Below, piece after piece: positions 42,986 to 51,302 of a DNA stretch of 64,000 bases. The notes under the pieces are model-generated. The model made no database searches. It saw nothing but the letters and a program-made list of their open reading frames with translations, and was not told the origin of the DNA. The stretch covers positions 1-64,000 of the forward strand of contig JAEUSU010000017.1 in assembly GCA_016788635.1 (NCBI GenBank). The letters run 5' to 3'. The stretch is from Flavobacteriales bacterium. Its GTDB lineage: Bacteria > Bacteroidota > Bacteroidia > Flavobacteriales_F > PHOS-HE28. The translations under genes and the position numbers were made by a program. Every line of letters begins with the position of its first letter. The first letter of the stretch is position 1.

Positions 42986-45073
42986 ATGCGCCCGATCATC
43001 CGCCCCCTTCTGCTCGCGCTGTGGCTGCTTGGTGGCCAGGGCGCCACCCATGCGCAACTTCCGGAACTCACCTGGCAGAACCCACTGCCCACAGGCATGT
43101 GGCTGATGGATGTGAGCTTCGTGAACGACGACCGTGTGTTCGCGTCCGGCACCGGTGGTCAGCTCCTGCGCAGCGAGGATGGTGGTGCCTCTTGGGCCTT
43201 CGTGGACCTGAGCACATCCGAATACCACAACGCGGTGCAGTTCATCGACCAGAACACCGGCTACCTGCTGGGGAACTCCACCTTCTGGCACACGACCGAC
43301 GGCGGGAACTCATGGAGCGGTGCATCGGTGATGATATCCGCCATGGCCGAGGGCATGTACTTCCTGGACGCGCAGCATGGTTGGGCGGCCCACCAAAGCG
43401 GGTACGTGAGCCGCACGGTGGATGGCGGCCTTTCCTGGAGCTCGGTGACCGCGGGTGTGACGAGCGTCCTCACCGAGGTCTTCTTCATCGACGCCATGCG
43501 CGGCTGGGTCGCAGGGCACAGCGGCACCATCCGGCGCACGTTGGATGGTGGGGCCACCTGGACAGCCAGCCCCAGCGGCATCACCCAGCAGGTGCGCTCC
43601 ATCTTCTTCACCGACAGCCTTACCGGATGGGCCGGGTCCGCAGGTGGCCGCCTGCTGAGCACCACCGATGGTGGCACCTCCTGGACGCTGACCCTGATGC
43701 CCACCCCACAAGGCATCAACGACATCCTCTTCACCACCCCGCTGCAAGGCTGGCTGGTATGCTCCGCCGGAGCCGTGTTCAGCACGGTGGATGGCGGCGC
43801 CACTTGGACGCAAAGCGACGCGGGCATCGAGATGGAGTCCCTGGCCCGCAACAGTGCCGGTGAGTTGATCACCGTGGGCGCCTGTGGAGCCATCGGGCTA
43901 TCCGCGGATGACGGGACCAACTGGACACCCGTGCGCGAAGGACCGACCACCTTCATGAACTCCATCTTCATGCTGGACGACCAGCACGGCTGGGCCACGG
44001 GCAACGCCGGGCTCACCCTGCGCACCACCGATGGTGGCGACCACTGGACACCGGTACCGGTCGGCTCCCCCAATGCCGTCACCGGCGTGCACTTCACGGA
44101 CCCCATGAACGGCTGGACATGCGGGTTCTATGGCCTGCTCTACCGGAGTACTGATGGCGGCATCAACTGGGTGTCGGACAGCATCTGGCCCACCTACATC
44201 TTCCGCGACATCCAATTCGTTGACCCGCAACACGGCTGGCTGGCCACCAACACCCGTCTGCTCTTCCGCACCCTGGATGGCGGCACCACCTGGCTGCCCG
44301 ACACCATCCTCTTCCCCAGCACGCACAACGTGTACGACATCTTCTTCCTGGACACCCAGACGGGATGGGCCTGCGGCAACTACGGCTTCATCTACCGCAC
44401 GGTGGACGGCGGCCAGAACTGGGCCGGTTGGAACCAGCCTGGTGGCGGCATGAACGACCGGGTGAACAGCGTGGCCTTCGCCGATGCCATGAACGGACTG
44501 GCCGTGGGCAACAACGGCGTGATCCGGCGCTCGATCAACGGTGGTCTTACCTGGAACGCACCCGTTTCCGCTTCCGCACCATCGCTCTCCATCACCGAAC
44601 TGAACAAGGTGTTGTACACCAGCCCCACCGACGCGTGGATCATGGGCGACTACGGCCTGGTGCTGCGCAGCACCGATGCAGGCGCCACGTGGACCATGTT
44701 CGACCGGTTGCGCATGCAGAACATAGACCATGCGAGCGCGGCCGGACAGCACCTCTGGTTCGTGGGCCCCTGCGGCAACATCGTGCGCACGGAGCTGCCA
44801 CCGCTCTCCACGGCCGTGCCCATCACCACACAGGCGACCACCAGTTCCCACGCGTTCCCCAACCCCGGCAGTGATCGGGTCTGGTTCAAGGACACCCCCA
44901 CTGGGCAGATGGCGCTGAAGGTCTTCGACGCGCGCGGTGCGCTGGTCCGTACCACCGGCCTCTTCGACGTGCGGCAGGGCGTGGACCTAAGCACGCTGAC
45001 CCCGGGCCTCTACGTACTGCAGCTGATCGAGCCGCAGGGGAACACCCAATGGATGCGGTGGGTGAAGGAATAG
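42986..45073 (+). CDS. Secreted YCF48/BNR-repeat protein with T9SS sorting signal
   Basis: 695 residues. Signal peptide: RPLLLALWLLGGQGATHAQ. About a dozen repeats of the YCF48/sialidase BNR type follow, each with the form F.D...GWA.G..G.I.RT.DGG..W, for example GWVAGHSGTIRRTLDGGATW and GWACGNYGFIYRTVDGGQNW. They make one or two beta-propellers. The T9SS type A domain begins SSHAFPNPGSDRVWF and ends MRWVKE. A CGTCTTTG box ends 4 bases before the ATG, so the transcript may be leaderless. Ligand unknown. Confidence 0.9.
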   Translation: MRPIIRPLLLALWLLGGQGATHAQLPELTWQNPLPTGMWLMDVSFVNDDRVFASGTGGQLLRSEDGGASWAFVDLSTSEYHNAVQFIDQNTGYLLGNSTFWHTTDGGNSWSGASVMISAMAEGMYFLDAQHGWAAHQSGYVSRTVDGGLSWSSVTAGVTSVLTEVFFIDAMRGWVAGHSGTIRRTLDGGATWTASPSGITQQVRSIFFTDSLTGWAGSAGGRLLSTTDGGTSWTLTLMPTPQGINDILFTTPLQGWLVCSAGAVFSTVDGGATWTQSDAGIEMESLARNSAGELITVGACGAIGLSADDGTNWTPVREGPTTFMNSIFMLDDQHGWATGNAGLTLRTTDGGDHWTPVPVGSPNAVTGVHFTDPMNGWTCGFYGLLYRSTDGGINWVSDSIWPTYIFRDIQFVDPQHGWLATNTRLLFRTLDGGTTWLPDTILFPSTHNVYDIFFLDTQTGWACGNYGFIYRTVDGGQNWAGWNQPGGGMNDRVNSVAFADAMNGLAVGNNGVIRRSINGGLTWNAPVSASAPSLSITELNKVLYTSPTDAWIMGDYGLVLRSTDAGATWTMFDRLRMQNIDHASAAGQHLWFVGPCGNIVRTELPPLSTAVPITTQATTSSHAFPNPGSDRVWFKDTPTGQMALKVFDARGALVRTTGLFDVRQGVDLSTLTPGLYVLQLIEPQGNTQWMRWVKE

Positions 45074-45104
45074 TGCCCTCTGCCAGCGATCAATGCCAAG
45101 GGCG

Positions 45105-45112
45105 GACCTTCG
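45105..45112 (+). promoter_or_regulatory. Putative -7 box GACCTTCG next to a start codon
   Basis: GACCTTCG ends 5 bases before the ATG at 45118. It is a weak match to TAnnTTTG but repeats the spacing seen before other genes here. Confidence 0.25.
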
Positions 45113-45117
45113 CACCC

Positions 45118-45501
45118 ATGCGCCGCCCGCTCCTCATCATCCAGGCCTTCCTCGCCCTCACCGCCCTGGGTGGCGGCTATGCCCTCATAGCGGCGCCGGA
45201 TGGCAGTTTGCTCCAGTTGCCACGTGCGTTCATGCACCGCACCCTCTTCCCCGACTTCTTCTGGCCGGGCGTGATCCTCTTCAGCGTACTCGGGGTGGGG
45301 CACGTTGCAGGCTTCGGGCTCACGCTGCGACGCACGGTCATCGCCTCGCGCGTTGCGCTCGCACTGGGTCTGTGCACCCTGATCTGGATCGGCGTGCAGG
45401 TGCTGATGACCGAGCTGTTCTGGCTGCAGGGGGTGATCGCCGTGCTGGGGGTGGCGGAAGTGGTGTGTGGACAGGTCCTTCGCCGCTCCCCTCGCACGTG
45501 A
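45118..45501 (+). CDS. Small membrane protein of unknown function
   Basis: 127 residues from the ATG at 45118. Four membrane helices: LLIIQAFLALTALGGGYALI, FFWPGVILFSVLGVGHVAGF, VIASRVALALGLCTLIWIGV and LFWLQGVIAVLGVAEVVCG. The pattern of four helices with FFWPGVIL and a conserved glycine series is often found in small Bacteroidota and actinobacterial membrane proteins without known role. It lies between T9SS and GldN-like genes. Confidence 0.75.
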   Translation: MRRPLLIIQAFLALTALGGGYALIAAPDGSLLQLPRAFMHRTLFPDFFWPGVILFSVLGVGHVAGFGLTLRRTVIASRVALALGLCTLIWIGVQVLMTELFWLQGVIAVLGVAEVVCGQVLRRSPRT

Positions 45502-45590
45502 TGCACGCGATCCACTGTCCGTGCCTCGCTCCAGATGAACGTATTGGCCGTGTTGTCCATTTGCCATCCAGTTACCTTGCGGTCAGTCCG

Positions 45591-46985
45591 ATGCGCTTCA
45601 TCGCTCTCCTCGTCGGTAGTCTGATCCTGAGCCATGCAGGTGCCCAAATGGCACTCGACAGCCGCTTCATCTGCGAGCGCTGGGTACTGAATGCCGGGCC
45701 ATCCCTATTGACCTATCATGGAGTGGATGGTAACGCGATGCGCGGTGCCGAACCCATCCGCACCTACGCCCTGGACGAACCCTTCTACTGGGAGAAACGC
45801 GTCTTTCTCCGCCTGGACCCAAAGGACAACCCGGCCCTGACGATGAACGCCCCTTCGGATAGCATCCTGCCCTTTGTGGACATCCTGAACAGCGCCGTCG
45901 CTGCCGGGGACGTGACCCGTTATCGCACCTTGGACTACGATGGCCCCGATACGAGCAAGAGCAGGGAGCCCATCGCCATGGCGCCGATCCTCCTGAAGAT
46001 CGACTTCCACGTGGATACGCTCACCATGCACGCCGCGCCCCACCTCGTTGGCCTCAGCATCGAACGTCCCGATGGTGGCCACGCGCACTTCTACTATCCG
46101 GAACTGAGCTGGGTCCTGCGCAAGTACAAGGTGCGCACCGCACAGGGGCTGATCACCGCCGATGCCTATTTCAATGAATTCCGGTTCAAGGCGAAATGGT
46201 TGAACTGCGCCAAGGTCATCTCGGACGATGCCTGTACGCCCATGCAACCCTCGCTGGAGCAGCAAGCGGAATTGGATGCCCTCACCGAGATCTTCCTGCT
46301 GGAACGGGTGATCCAACGTGATGGCGTGACGCCCGCAGGCAAGCGCAGGGTGAACGTGGATCTTCATCCCTTCGGACCGGTGAAGGCCCACGTGGTGTTC
46401 GGCCCGGCCGGCATGCTTGCCGACGTGCATGTGAAGAAGGGTGAACACCTGATCTCCAGTATCCATTTCGTGGATGGGCAGCCCCATGGACCGTACCGCG
46501 CCTTCTTTCCCGATGGCAGCTTGCGGGAGGAAGGTTTCTTCGCCGCTGGACTCCGCGAAGGCAAATGGAACAGCTGGCACCCCAACGGGAACATCCGGTC
46601 GCATCGCATCTACCAGCAAGGCAGGTTGCATGGCAGGCAACAAGTCCACCACGCCAATGGCAAGCGCTGGCTGGAATACACCATGGCCCATGGCGAGTAC
46701 GAAGGACCACACACGACCTGGTACTCTGATGGTGAGCTCAAGGCCTCAGGCACCATGCACGAGGGTTTCATCAGTGGCGAATGGGAATACCACATCCGCA
46801 TCCAGCACGCGCTTATTGCGCATCTGGAGAAGTACAACAGCACCCACTACCACCTGCCGGTAGGTGTTTGGAAGGATGGCGTGATCAGCTACCAAGTGGC
46901 CGTGACGGACACCGGGGAACGTGGAGCGATGAACAATTGCATGCTGGGGCGGTGCATCCAGTGGGCGTATTCTTATGTGCGATAA
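45591..46985 (+). CDS. Secreted protein: possible GldN-like domain fused to MORN/YwqK-like repeats
   Basis: 464 residues from the ATG at 45591. Signal peptide: FIALLVGSLILSHAGAQ. Residues about 58-210 resemble the GldN/PorN protein of the T9SS: IRTYALDEPFYWEKRVFLRL, ILNSAVAAGDVTRYRTLD and later ELSWVLRKYKVRTAQGLIT, in the same order as the family's conserved stretches. Residues about 290-420 are MORN-variant repeats as in the YwqK family (GPYRAFFPDGSLREEGFFAA; GKWNSWHPNGNIRSHRIYQQ; TWYSDGELKASGTMHEGFIS). The GldN likeness is my reading of the pattern and needs a profile search. A TACCTTGC box ends 10 bases before the ATG. Confidence 0.6.
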   Translation: MRFIALLVGSLILSHAGAQMALDSRFICERWVLNAGPSLLTYHGVDGNAMRGAEPIRTYALDEPFYWEKRVFLRLDPKDNPALTMNAPSDSILPFVDILNSAVAAGDVTRYRTLDYDGPDTSKSREPIAMAPILLKIDFHVDTLTMHAAPHLVGLSIERPDGGHAHFYYPELSWVLRKYKVRTAQGLITADAYFNEFRFKAKWLNCAKVISDDACTPMQPSLEQQAELDALTEIFLLERVIQRDGVTPAGKRRVNVDLHPFGPVKAHVVFGPAGMLADVHVKKGEHLISSIHFVDGQPHGPYRAFFPDGSLREEGFFAAGLREGKWNSWHPNGNIRSHRIYQQGRLHGRQQVHHANGKRWLEYTMAHGEYEGPHTTWYSDGELKASGTMHEGFISGEWEYHIRIQHALIAHLEKYNSTHYHLPVGVWKDGVISYQVAVTDTGERGAMNNCMLGRCIQWAYSYVR

Positions 46986-46989
46986 GGAC

Positions 46990-47017
46990 GCCGGGCTCCG
47001 AGAATGGGAGACCCGGC
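46990..47017 (+). terminator. Weak terminator-like hairpin
   Basis: GCCGGG and CCCGGC arms around a 16-base loop, 5 bases after the stop of the MORN-repeat gene, without a T-run. The rest of the gap to 47182 holds nothing that I recognise. Confidence 0.3.
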
Positions 47018-47182
47018 AAAGACTGGGAAGTGATCATCGTATTCGCCTTCTTCCCTTGACTCACGATCATCCGGATGGCTTGGGCGGTCGAGGATGCGCG
47101 CCAAGATCACCGGGCAGCGCAAATGACCGGATCGTCGTCATTCACGTGTTCCCCAACGGACCACATGCCGGAACGCATCGTC

Positions 47183-47992
47183 ATGAGAACAGCACTGCTC
47201 CTCTCCTGTTGCACGCTCCTCCTCGCGCACACGCCTGCCCGTGCCCAACTCCTGGCCGGTGAGGTGCCTGCAGACATGAGCGCCCTGGACCTCAACCTCG
47301 GCATCGCGCTCTCCCTGCCCTTCACCACGGATTCCTTCGCCCTTGAATTCGATTGCGACGACTCCTTTGATGCCTGGGCCGTGCTGCACCGTGGCGCGCC
47401 GGAGGTCGACGGACCCAATAATGCGCTGATCCACTTCGTAGACGACGACGTGGAGGTATGCGTGAGCCTGGCACCTCCAACCATGCAACGGCCCAAATAC
47501 CATGCGTTCGGCGATCCGCTGGACTGCGCAGGCAGCTTCAACTGGCAGCTCGGAGAACAGGTCGTGCTGGGTGACTTCGGCGGTTTCACGGCCATCGGCC
47601 CCATTACCATCGACAGCCTGTACATCGGTTATCGCCGCAGTGGGCAGACCGGATGGATGCTCCTGTCATTCGATGTGCAGGGGGGCCTGAACCCCGTAAG
47701 CCTGCACGTGCATCAGCTGCTCCCCCTATGCCCCGGCACCATGGCGGTGGGTGAGGCCACTTCCGCTTCGAGCATCGCGCTCTTCCCAAACCCCGGCAAC
47801 GGCGCAGACATCCGCATAGAAAGTGCTGTGCCGCTCCGGAGCATCGAATTGCTCGACGCCACTGGCAGGCTCGTAGCGCACCATGATGGCGGCGTACGGA
47901 TGATCCCGTCGCCCACCATGGCAGGCATTTACCTGCTGCGCGTCATGCACGTGGATGGACGCATGAGCTTCGTCCGTTTCGTGAGGTCCTGA
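47183..47992 (+). CDS. Small secreted T9SS protein
   Basis: 269 residues from the ATG at 47183. Signal peptide: TALLLSCCTLLLAHTPARAQ. The middle ~150 residues are a beta-rich domain without known family (LNLGIALSLPFTTDSFALEF; GGFTAIGPITIDSLYIGYRR). The C-terminal T9SS type A domain has SIALFPNPGNGADIRIESAV, SIELLDATGRLV and an ending SFVRFVRS. It is convergent with the next gene, 8 bases apart. Function unknown. Confidence 0.82.
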   Translation: MRTALLLSCCTLLLAHTPARAQLLAGEVPADMSALDLNLGIALSLPFTTDSFALEFDCDDSFDAWAVLHRGAPEVDGPNNALIHFVDDDVEVCVSLAPPTMQRPKYHAFGDPLDCAGSFNWQLGEQVVLGDFGGFTAIGPITIDSLYIGYRRSGQTGWMLLSFDVQGGLNPVSLHVHQLLPLCPGTMAVGEATSASSIALFPNPGNGADIRIESAVPLRSIELLDATGRLVAHHDGGVRMIPSPTMAGIYLLRVMHVDGRMSFVRFVRS

Positions 47993-48000
47993 AGGCGGGA

Positions 48001-49041
48001 TCAGAACACCGGGAACGATCCGGTGCGCACGCTCTCCAGATCCCCGCCTACGAATACCAGCCGGTAACTCCCCGGGAGCATGGCATTGCTCCCTTCCGGT
48101 TGATGCGCCGCGATCCACCAACGCAACGGCGGCATCATCACCACGTGATCCTCCCAGTCGGCCCACGGCATGCCGCAGTCCATCTGCACCAATTCGAAGG
48201 GAATGCGCTCCACCCCGCCGGTGTCCGTCAACATCTCGATGCCGAAGAGCGGCATGCCACTCGCGCAGCCACCGTTCAGAAGCACGCGACCGGTGATCTT
48301 CACCCACACCGTATCTGCATGCACACGGGCCACGGCCACCTGCTCCAACCCCGGGCGCGCCGGCATTGCGCGCGTGACCTCCTCTTCCGTGGGCAGCGGA
48401 ACCTCCTGCTGAGCTGCAGGCGTCGTTGCCGGATGCATCGTGTAGGATCGCTCCTGTTCGGCCAGTTGCTTCCGGTACGCCGCCTCGCAATCCCGCTCCA
48501 ACCGGTGCGCCAGCTGTGCTTCCAGCGCAGCAAAAGCCGGTTCCGCCGCCAGCTCCGCGAAGGTGAAGGTGCCCGGCCGGAAGCGGAACACCTCCGGTGA
48601 GGCGTGATCGCCCGAGCGGCGTATGGCCGCATCCACCATGGGCTGCCGCTCATGCGGATCGTTCGGCACACGGATGCGCATCAGCTGCCCATCGCGCTGC
48701 ACCACCACCTGCTGGTCCTCGCAATAGCAGTCGCTCAGCTCGAACCAAAGGTAACGGCGGCCGCCCAATTGCAACGGCGCTCCAAGCATGGTCCACTGCA
48801 CATGGTCACCGGGTCTTTCCGGACCGTACGGGTACGCTGCTGATACCTTGAACAGTTGCCGCACCATCCACGGATGTTTACCCTGCGCATTCAGCAACTC
48901 CACCATCATCCCATTCTCGGCGATGGTGCCGCGCATCGGCCGGCCACGCTCGTTCTCCACCAGCACGAAGCTCAAGGCCGGTGCGGCGGGCTGGGCGATG
49001 AGACCCGTGGGCAAAAGCAACAGGAAAAGGAAGCAGCGCAT
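48001..49041 (-). CDS. Exported protein of unknown function
   Basis: 346 residues from the ATG at 49041, which gives the signal peptide MRCFLFLLLLPTGLIAQ; the frame is open to 49374 but that part runs through the decayed HNH fragment and is rejected. The beginning (FVLVENERGRPMRGTIAENG) looks like a carboxypeptidase regulatory-like beta-sandwich. Later segments contain YLWFELSDCYCEDQQVVVQR and, in the middle, a helical region with Glu/Gln (LEAQLAHRLERDCEAAYRKQ). No known family. It has no T9SS sorting domain. Confidence 0.7.
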   Translation of the reverse strand: MRCFLFLLLLPTGLIAQPAAPALSFVLVENERGRPMRGTIAENGMMVELLNAQGKHPWMVRQLFKVSAAYPYGPERPGDHVQWTMLGAPLQLGGRRYLWFELSDCYCEDQQVVVQRDGQLMRIRVPNDPHERQPMVDAAIRRSGDHASPEVFRFRPGTFTFAELAAEPAFAALEAQLAHRLERDCEAAYRKQLAEQERSYTMHPATTPAAQQEVPLPTEEEVTRAMPARPGLEQVAVARVHADTVWVKITGRVLLNGGCASGMPLFGIEMLTDTGGVERIPFELVQMDCGMPWADWEDHVVMMPPLRWWIAAHQPEGSNAMLPGSYRLVFVGGDLESVRTGSFPVF

Positions 49042-49073
49042 CGCGGGTCGGTACACGAAGATGGAACAGGCGT

Positions 49074-49342
49074 TCACTTCGCGAACACCTCCTCCCGGTG
49101 CCACGCCAGGCGGTGTCCGCCGTAGCAGAGCGAAGGCGGGTACTCGGGCTTGTAGCCGCCACGCCTGAGCGCTTTGGGCGCCTGCGCCAAAGCCGGCGAC
49201 GGCGGGCGACGGCGCGGGGCCCGCCGCCTCGGCGGGAATATCCAGTGGCTTGCCCCTGCCTGCGGCAGGCAGGTTCGTAGGCTTGGAAGTGTTGGGCCAT
49301 GGTGGCGTGAGCGAAATGGTCGCGGAGCGAAGGCGACAACAC
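49074..49342 (-). pseudogene. 3' fragment of an HNH endonuclease gene (copy A)
   Basis: The minus strand holds SLRDHFAHATMAQHFQAYEP near 49330-49280 and, in another frame, PEYPPSLCYGG and LAWHREEVFAK ending at 49074. These match the C-terminus of the second, longer HNH pseudogene (49985-50885), which reads LRDHFADATVGQQFKAYEG and LAWHREEVFGKS. The part between is frame-shifted by GC-rich repeats in both copies. It is therefore the left arm of an approximately 250-base imperfect direct repeat around the ORF6N gene. Confidence 0.7.
49255..49273. repeat. Palindromic short repeat (CCTGCC...GGCAGG)
   Basis: A 19-base palindrome, CCTGCCTGCGGCAGGCAGG, inside the HNH fragment and absent from the matching place in the other copy. 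A relative is at 60514-60533. Confidence 0.6.
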
Positions 49343-49350
49343 ATGTATGA

Positions 49351-49379
49351 ATTGGATGTCACAATTTGCGACATCCAAT
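49351..49379. promoter_or_regulatory. 29-base palindrome upstream of the ORF6N gene
   Basis: Two 13-base arms (ATTGGATGTC... / ...GACATCCAAT) around a 3-base centre with one mismatch, 25 bases before the ORF6N start codon at 49404. Nearly the same palindrome recurs within the gene at 49606-49634. It could be an operator for the ORF6N protein or a recombination site. In the ORF6N frame this stretch reads MNWMSQFATSN. Confidence 0.55.
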
Positions 49380-49403
49380 TTCGACGGTTACGTTTCGATC
49401 GCG

Positions 49404-49976
49404 ATGAGCAAGCGAAGCGTGACGATCCCTGACGAAGCCGTTATCCGCCGGATCCACGTTGTCCGTGGTCAGAAGGTGATGCTCGATCGCGACCTTGCTG
49501 AGCTGTATGGTGTCGAGACACGTCGACTGAACGAGCAAGTGCGCAGGAACATCGACCGCTTCCCGGAGGACTTCATGTTCGAGATGACCAACGAAGAGCT
49601 GGCTGATTGGAAGTCGCAGTATGCGACATCCAATCGGGAGGTCATGGGCCTGCGCAAGCGGCCCTTGGTGTTCACCGAGCATGGTGTGCTCATGCTCAGC
49701 AGTGTGCTCAACAGCAAGACGGCCGTTGCCGTGAACATCCAGATCATCCGGGTATTCACCAGGATGCGGGAGATGCTGCTCACCCACAAGGACCTGCTCC
49801 TCGAACTGGAACGGATCCGCACCAAGACCGGCGATCACGACCGCAAGTTCCAGGTGATCTTCCGCTACCTGAAGCAGATGGAGAAGCGCGAGACCGAGCG
49901 CGTGCTGCTGGCCGAAGTGGCGAAATCCAAGCCCCGAATACCGGTCGGCTTCAAGGTCGCGAAGCGGAAGAAGTAG
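49404..49976 (+). CDS. ORF6N-domain DNA-binding protein
   Basis: 190 residues from the ATG at 49404 (MSKRSVTIPDEAVIRRIHVV). The N-terminal ORF6N domain is clear: VRGQKVMLDRDLAELYGVET, RLNEQVRRNIDRFPEDFMFE and LVFTEHGVLMLSSVLNSKTA. After it the chain is helical (IRVFTRMREMLLTHKDLLLE) with a basic end. ORF6N/KilA-N proteins are common in phages and in bacterial accessory regions and bind DNA. The gene sits alone between two decayed HNH copies, so the ORF6N cassette (about 49343-49984) may have been inserted into or exchanged with an HNH gene. Confidence 0.88.
   Translation: MSKRSVTIPDEAVIRRIHVVRGQKVMLDRDLAELYGVETRRLNEQVRRNIDRFPEDFMFEMTNEELADWKSQYATSNREVMGLRKRPLVFTEHGVLMLSSVLNSKTAVAVNIQIIRVFTRMREMLLTHKDLLLELERIRTKTGDHDRKFQVIFRYLKQMEKRETERVLLAEVAKSKPRIPVGFKVAKRKK
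49606..49634. repeat. Second copy of the 29-base palindrome, inside the ORF6N gene
   Basis: Arms ATTGGAAGTCGCA and TGCGACATCCAAT around GTA, one mismatch, 255 bases from the first copy. It encodes DWKSQYATSN of the ORF6N domain. Confidence 0.6.
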
Positions 49977-49984
49977 GTCGGCGC

Positions 49985-50885
49985 TCAGGACTTCCCGAAC
50001 ACCTCCTCCCGGTGCCACGCCAGGCTTTGTCCGCCGTAGCGGAGCAAAGGCGGGTATTCGGGCTTGTCTCCGACGCGCCATAGCGCTTTGGGCGCCTGCG
50101 CCAAAGCCGGCGACGGCGACGGCGGGCGACGGCGCGGGGCCGGCGGCCTCGGCCGGTATGGCCAGCGGCCTCCCTTCATAGGCTTTGAACTGCTGCCCCA
50201 CGGTCGCGTCAGCGAAGTGGTCGCGCAGCGGAGGGGCGCACACCAGCCGTAGCTCAGTATCGAAGGTGATCAGCCCGCGATCGAAGGCCTTGTCGTGGAG
50301 GGCGTTGAGGGCGATGCCGTTCTGCGGGTCCAGGCGGTGCTGCTCGGCGGCGTTCCACGGGATGATCCTTCGACAGGCTCAGGACAAGTTGTGAGAGGCC
50401 ACCAGCAGGTCACGGATGCCAAGGCCGGTAACGGCGCAGCGACCGTTGTAAGCATTGAGCACAGCTTGACGGAAGTAGCGTTGACCGCGGCGCACCTTCA
50501 CGGAGGCCGTGCTTTCGGTGGGGCCTGCGGGAGCGCGCAGGACCGTGATCGCTTCCGGCTGCACTTCGATCGCACTATCCGCATCCCCGGTGAGCAGTTC
50601 GGCCAGCAGGGCTTCGCTCTCGGGGGCGAGGGCATCGTGCTGGGCATGGAACTCGTTCCACACGGCACGGTCCAACGCGCTCGCGCCGGAAAGCCCCTTG
50701 ATGCCGCGTGCCGCCAACCGTGCATCCAGCGAGGCCAGGTTGCTCAGCTTCATCGCCACGCTGCCGGGCGTGCGCTCCATCCGCCGGGCCACGTCCACCA
50801 GCACCGGGTTGCCCTGATCGAACTTGCCGAAGACCTCCTTGTGGTATAGGCTAAGCGCGATCAGCTGGTGAGTATTGTCCAACAT
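49985..50885 (-). pseudogene. HNH endonuclease gene broken by a short repeat and a frameshift
   Basis: From the ATG at 50885 the protein reads 168 residues (DVARRMERTPGSVAMKLSNL; RRGQRYFRQAVLNAYNGRC; GIRDLLVASH) up to a TGA at 50381-50379. That stop belongs to a 24-base insertion (50367-50390). After the insertion the same frame continues exactly with IIPWNAAEQHRLDPQNGIAL, then NALHDKAFDRGLITFD, LRDHFADATVGQQFKAYEG and the GC-rich stretch. The C-terminal LAWHREEVFGKS* at 49985 is in another frame. The HNH histidine is the residue just before the insertion. The intact enzyme would be a ~270-residue HNH nuclease. Confidence 0.85.
50367..50390. repeat. 24-base repeat insertion splitting the HNH motif
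   Basis: An element of the CTTCGACAGGCTCAGGAC family sits exactly between the His codon (CAC) and ATC ATC CCG TGG of an SHIIPW-type HNH motif. It is eight codons long and contains one TGA on the coding strand. A related element is at 33919-33940. Confidence 0.8.
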
Positions 50886-50930
50886 ATACGGTTACATATG
50901 TGCACCAAATGATGTTTCCTTGTTTCAGAC

Positions 50931-50960
50931 TTTGTTTTCACATATGTGAGCATATATTTG
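50931..50960 (+). promoter_or_regulatory. Canonical promoter of the defence-like operon, with operator palindrome
   Basis: TTTG (50931-50934) and TATATTTG (50953-50960) are separated by 18 bases. The palindrome TCACATATGTGA (50938-50949) fills the spacer and a second copy, TACATATGTGCA, lies at 50893-50904; both suggest binding of a repressor or an autoregulator. The ATG at 50984 follows 23 bases later. Confidence 0.65.
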
Positions 50961-50983
50961 CAGACATATTCACCCATTGACTC

Positions 50984-51208
50984 ATGAAAGAAAAGCGCGA
51001 CCGGTTCGCCAAAGTGGCCGCATCGAGAGTACAGAAGGCGCTGGATGCGCTGGAAAGCCTCTCCAAGTGCAGCAACAGGTCGAACTACGAGTACACCGAA
51101 ACCGACGTGAAGAAGATGTCGCGTGTGCTCAATGACAAGCTAAAGACCACCTTGGCCGCATTCCGTTCCGGGTCCGATGCCAAGGGTGCCAACACCTTCA
51201 AGTTCTGA
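50984..51208 (+). CDS. Small leader protein of the methyltransferase operon
   Basis: 74 residues, charged and helical: RFAKVAASRVQKALDALESL, SKCSNRSNYEYTETDVKKMS and VLNDKLKTTLAAFRSGSDAK. It resembles in style small proteins I recall upstream of type II modification genes (pattern NR.NYEYTE..V.K), but I cannot name a family. It starts right after the operator-bearing promoter and ends 94 bases before the methyltransferase ATG. It may be a controller protein of the operon, possibly binding the CACATATGTG sites; it has no evident HTH, so this is inference. Confidence 0.65.
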   Translation: MKEKRDRFAKVAASRVQKALDALESLSKCSNRSNYEYTETDVKKMSRVLNDKLKTTLAAFRSGSDAKGANTFKF

Positions 51209-51302
51209 TGATCCGCTGTCTAGGGTCGCGTGTTGAAACATTGGGCGGAATGCCCATCTTGTGGAACGGGATTCTGCCGATTTTTCTGGCAGACCCATTC
51301 TC

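Noticed and set aside
49359-50243. 294-codon minus-strand frame across the ORF6N region
   Set aside because: Its first part is the HNH pseudogene remnant and the rest is antisense to the ORF6N gene.
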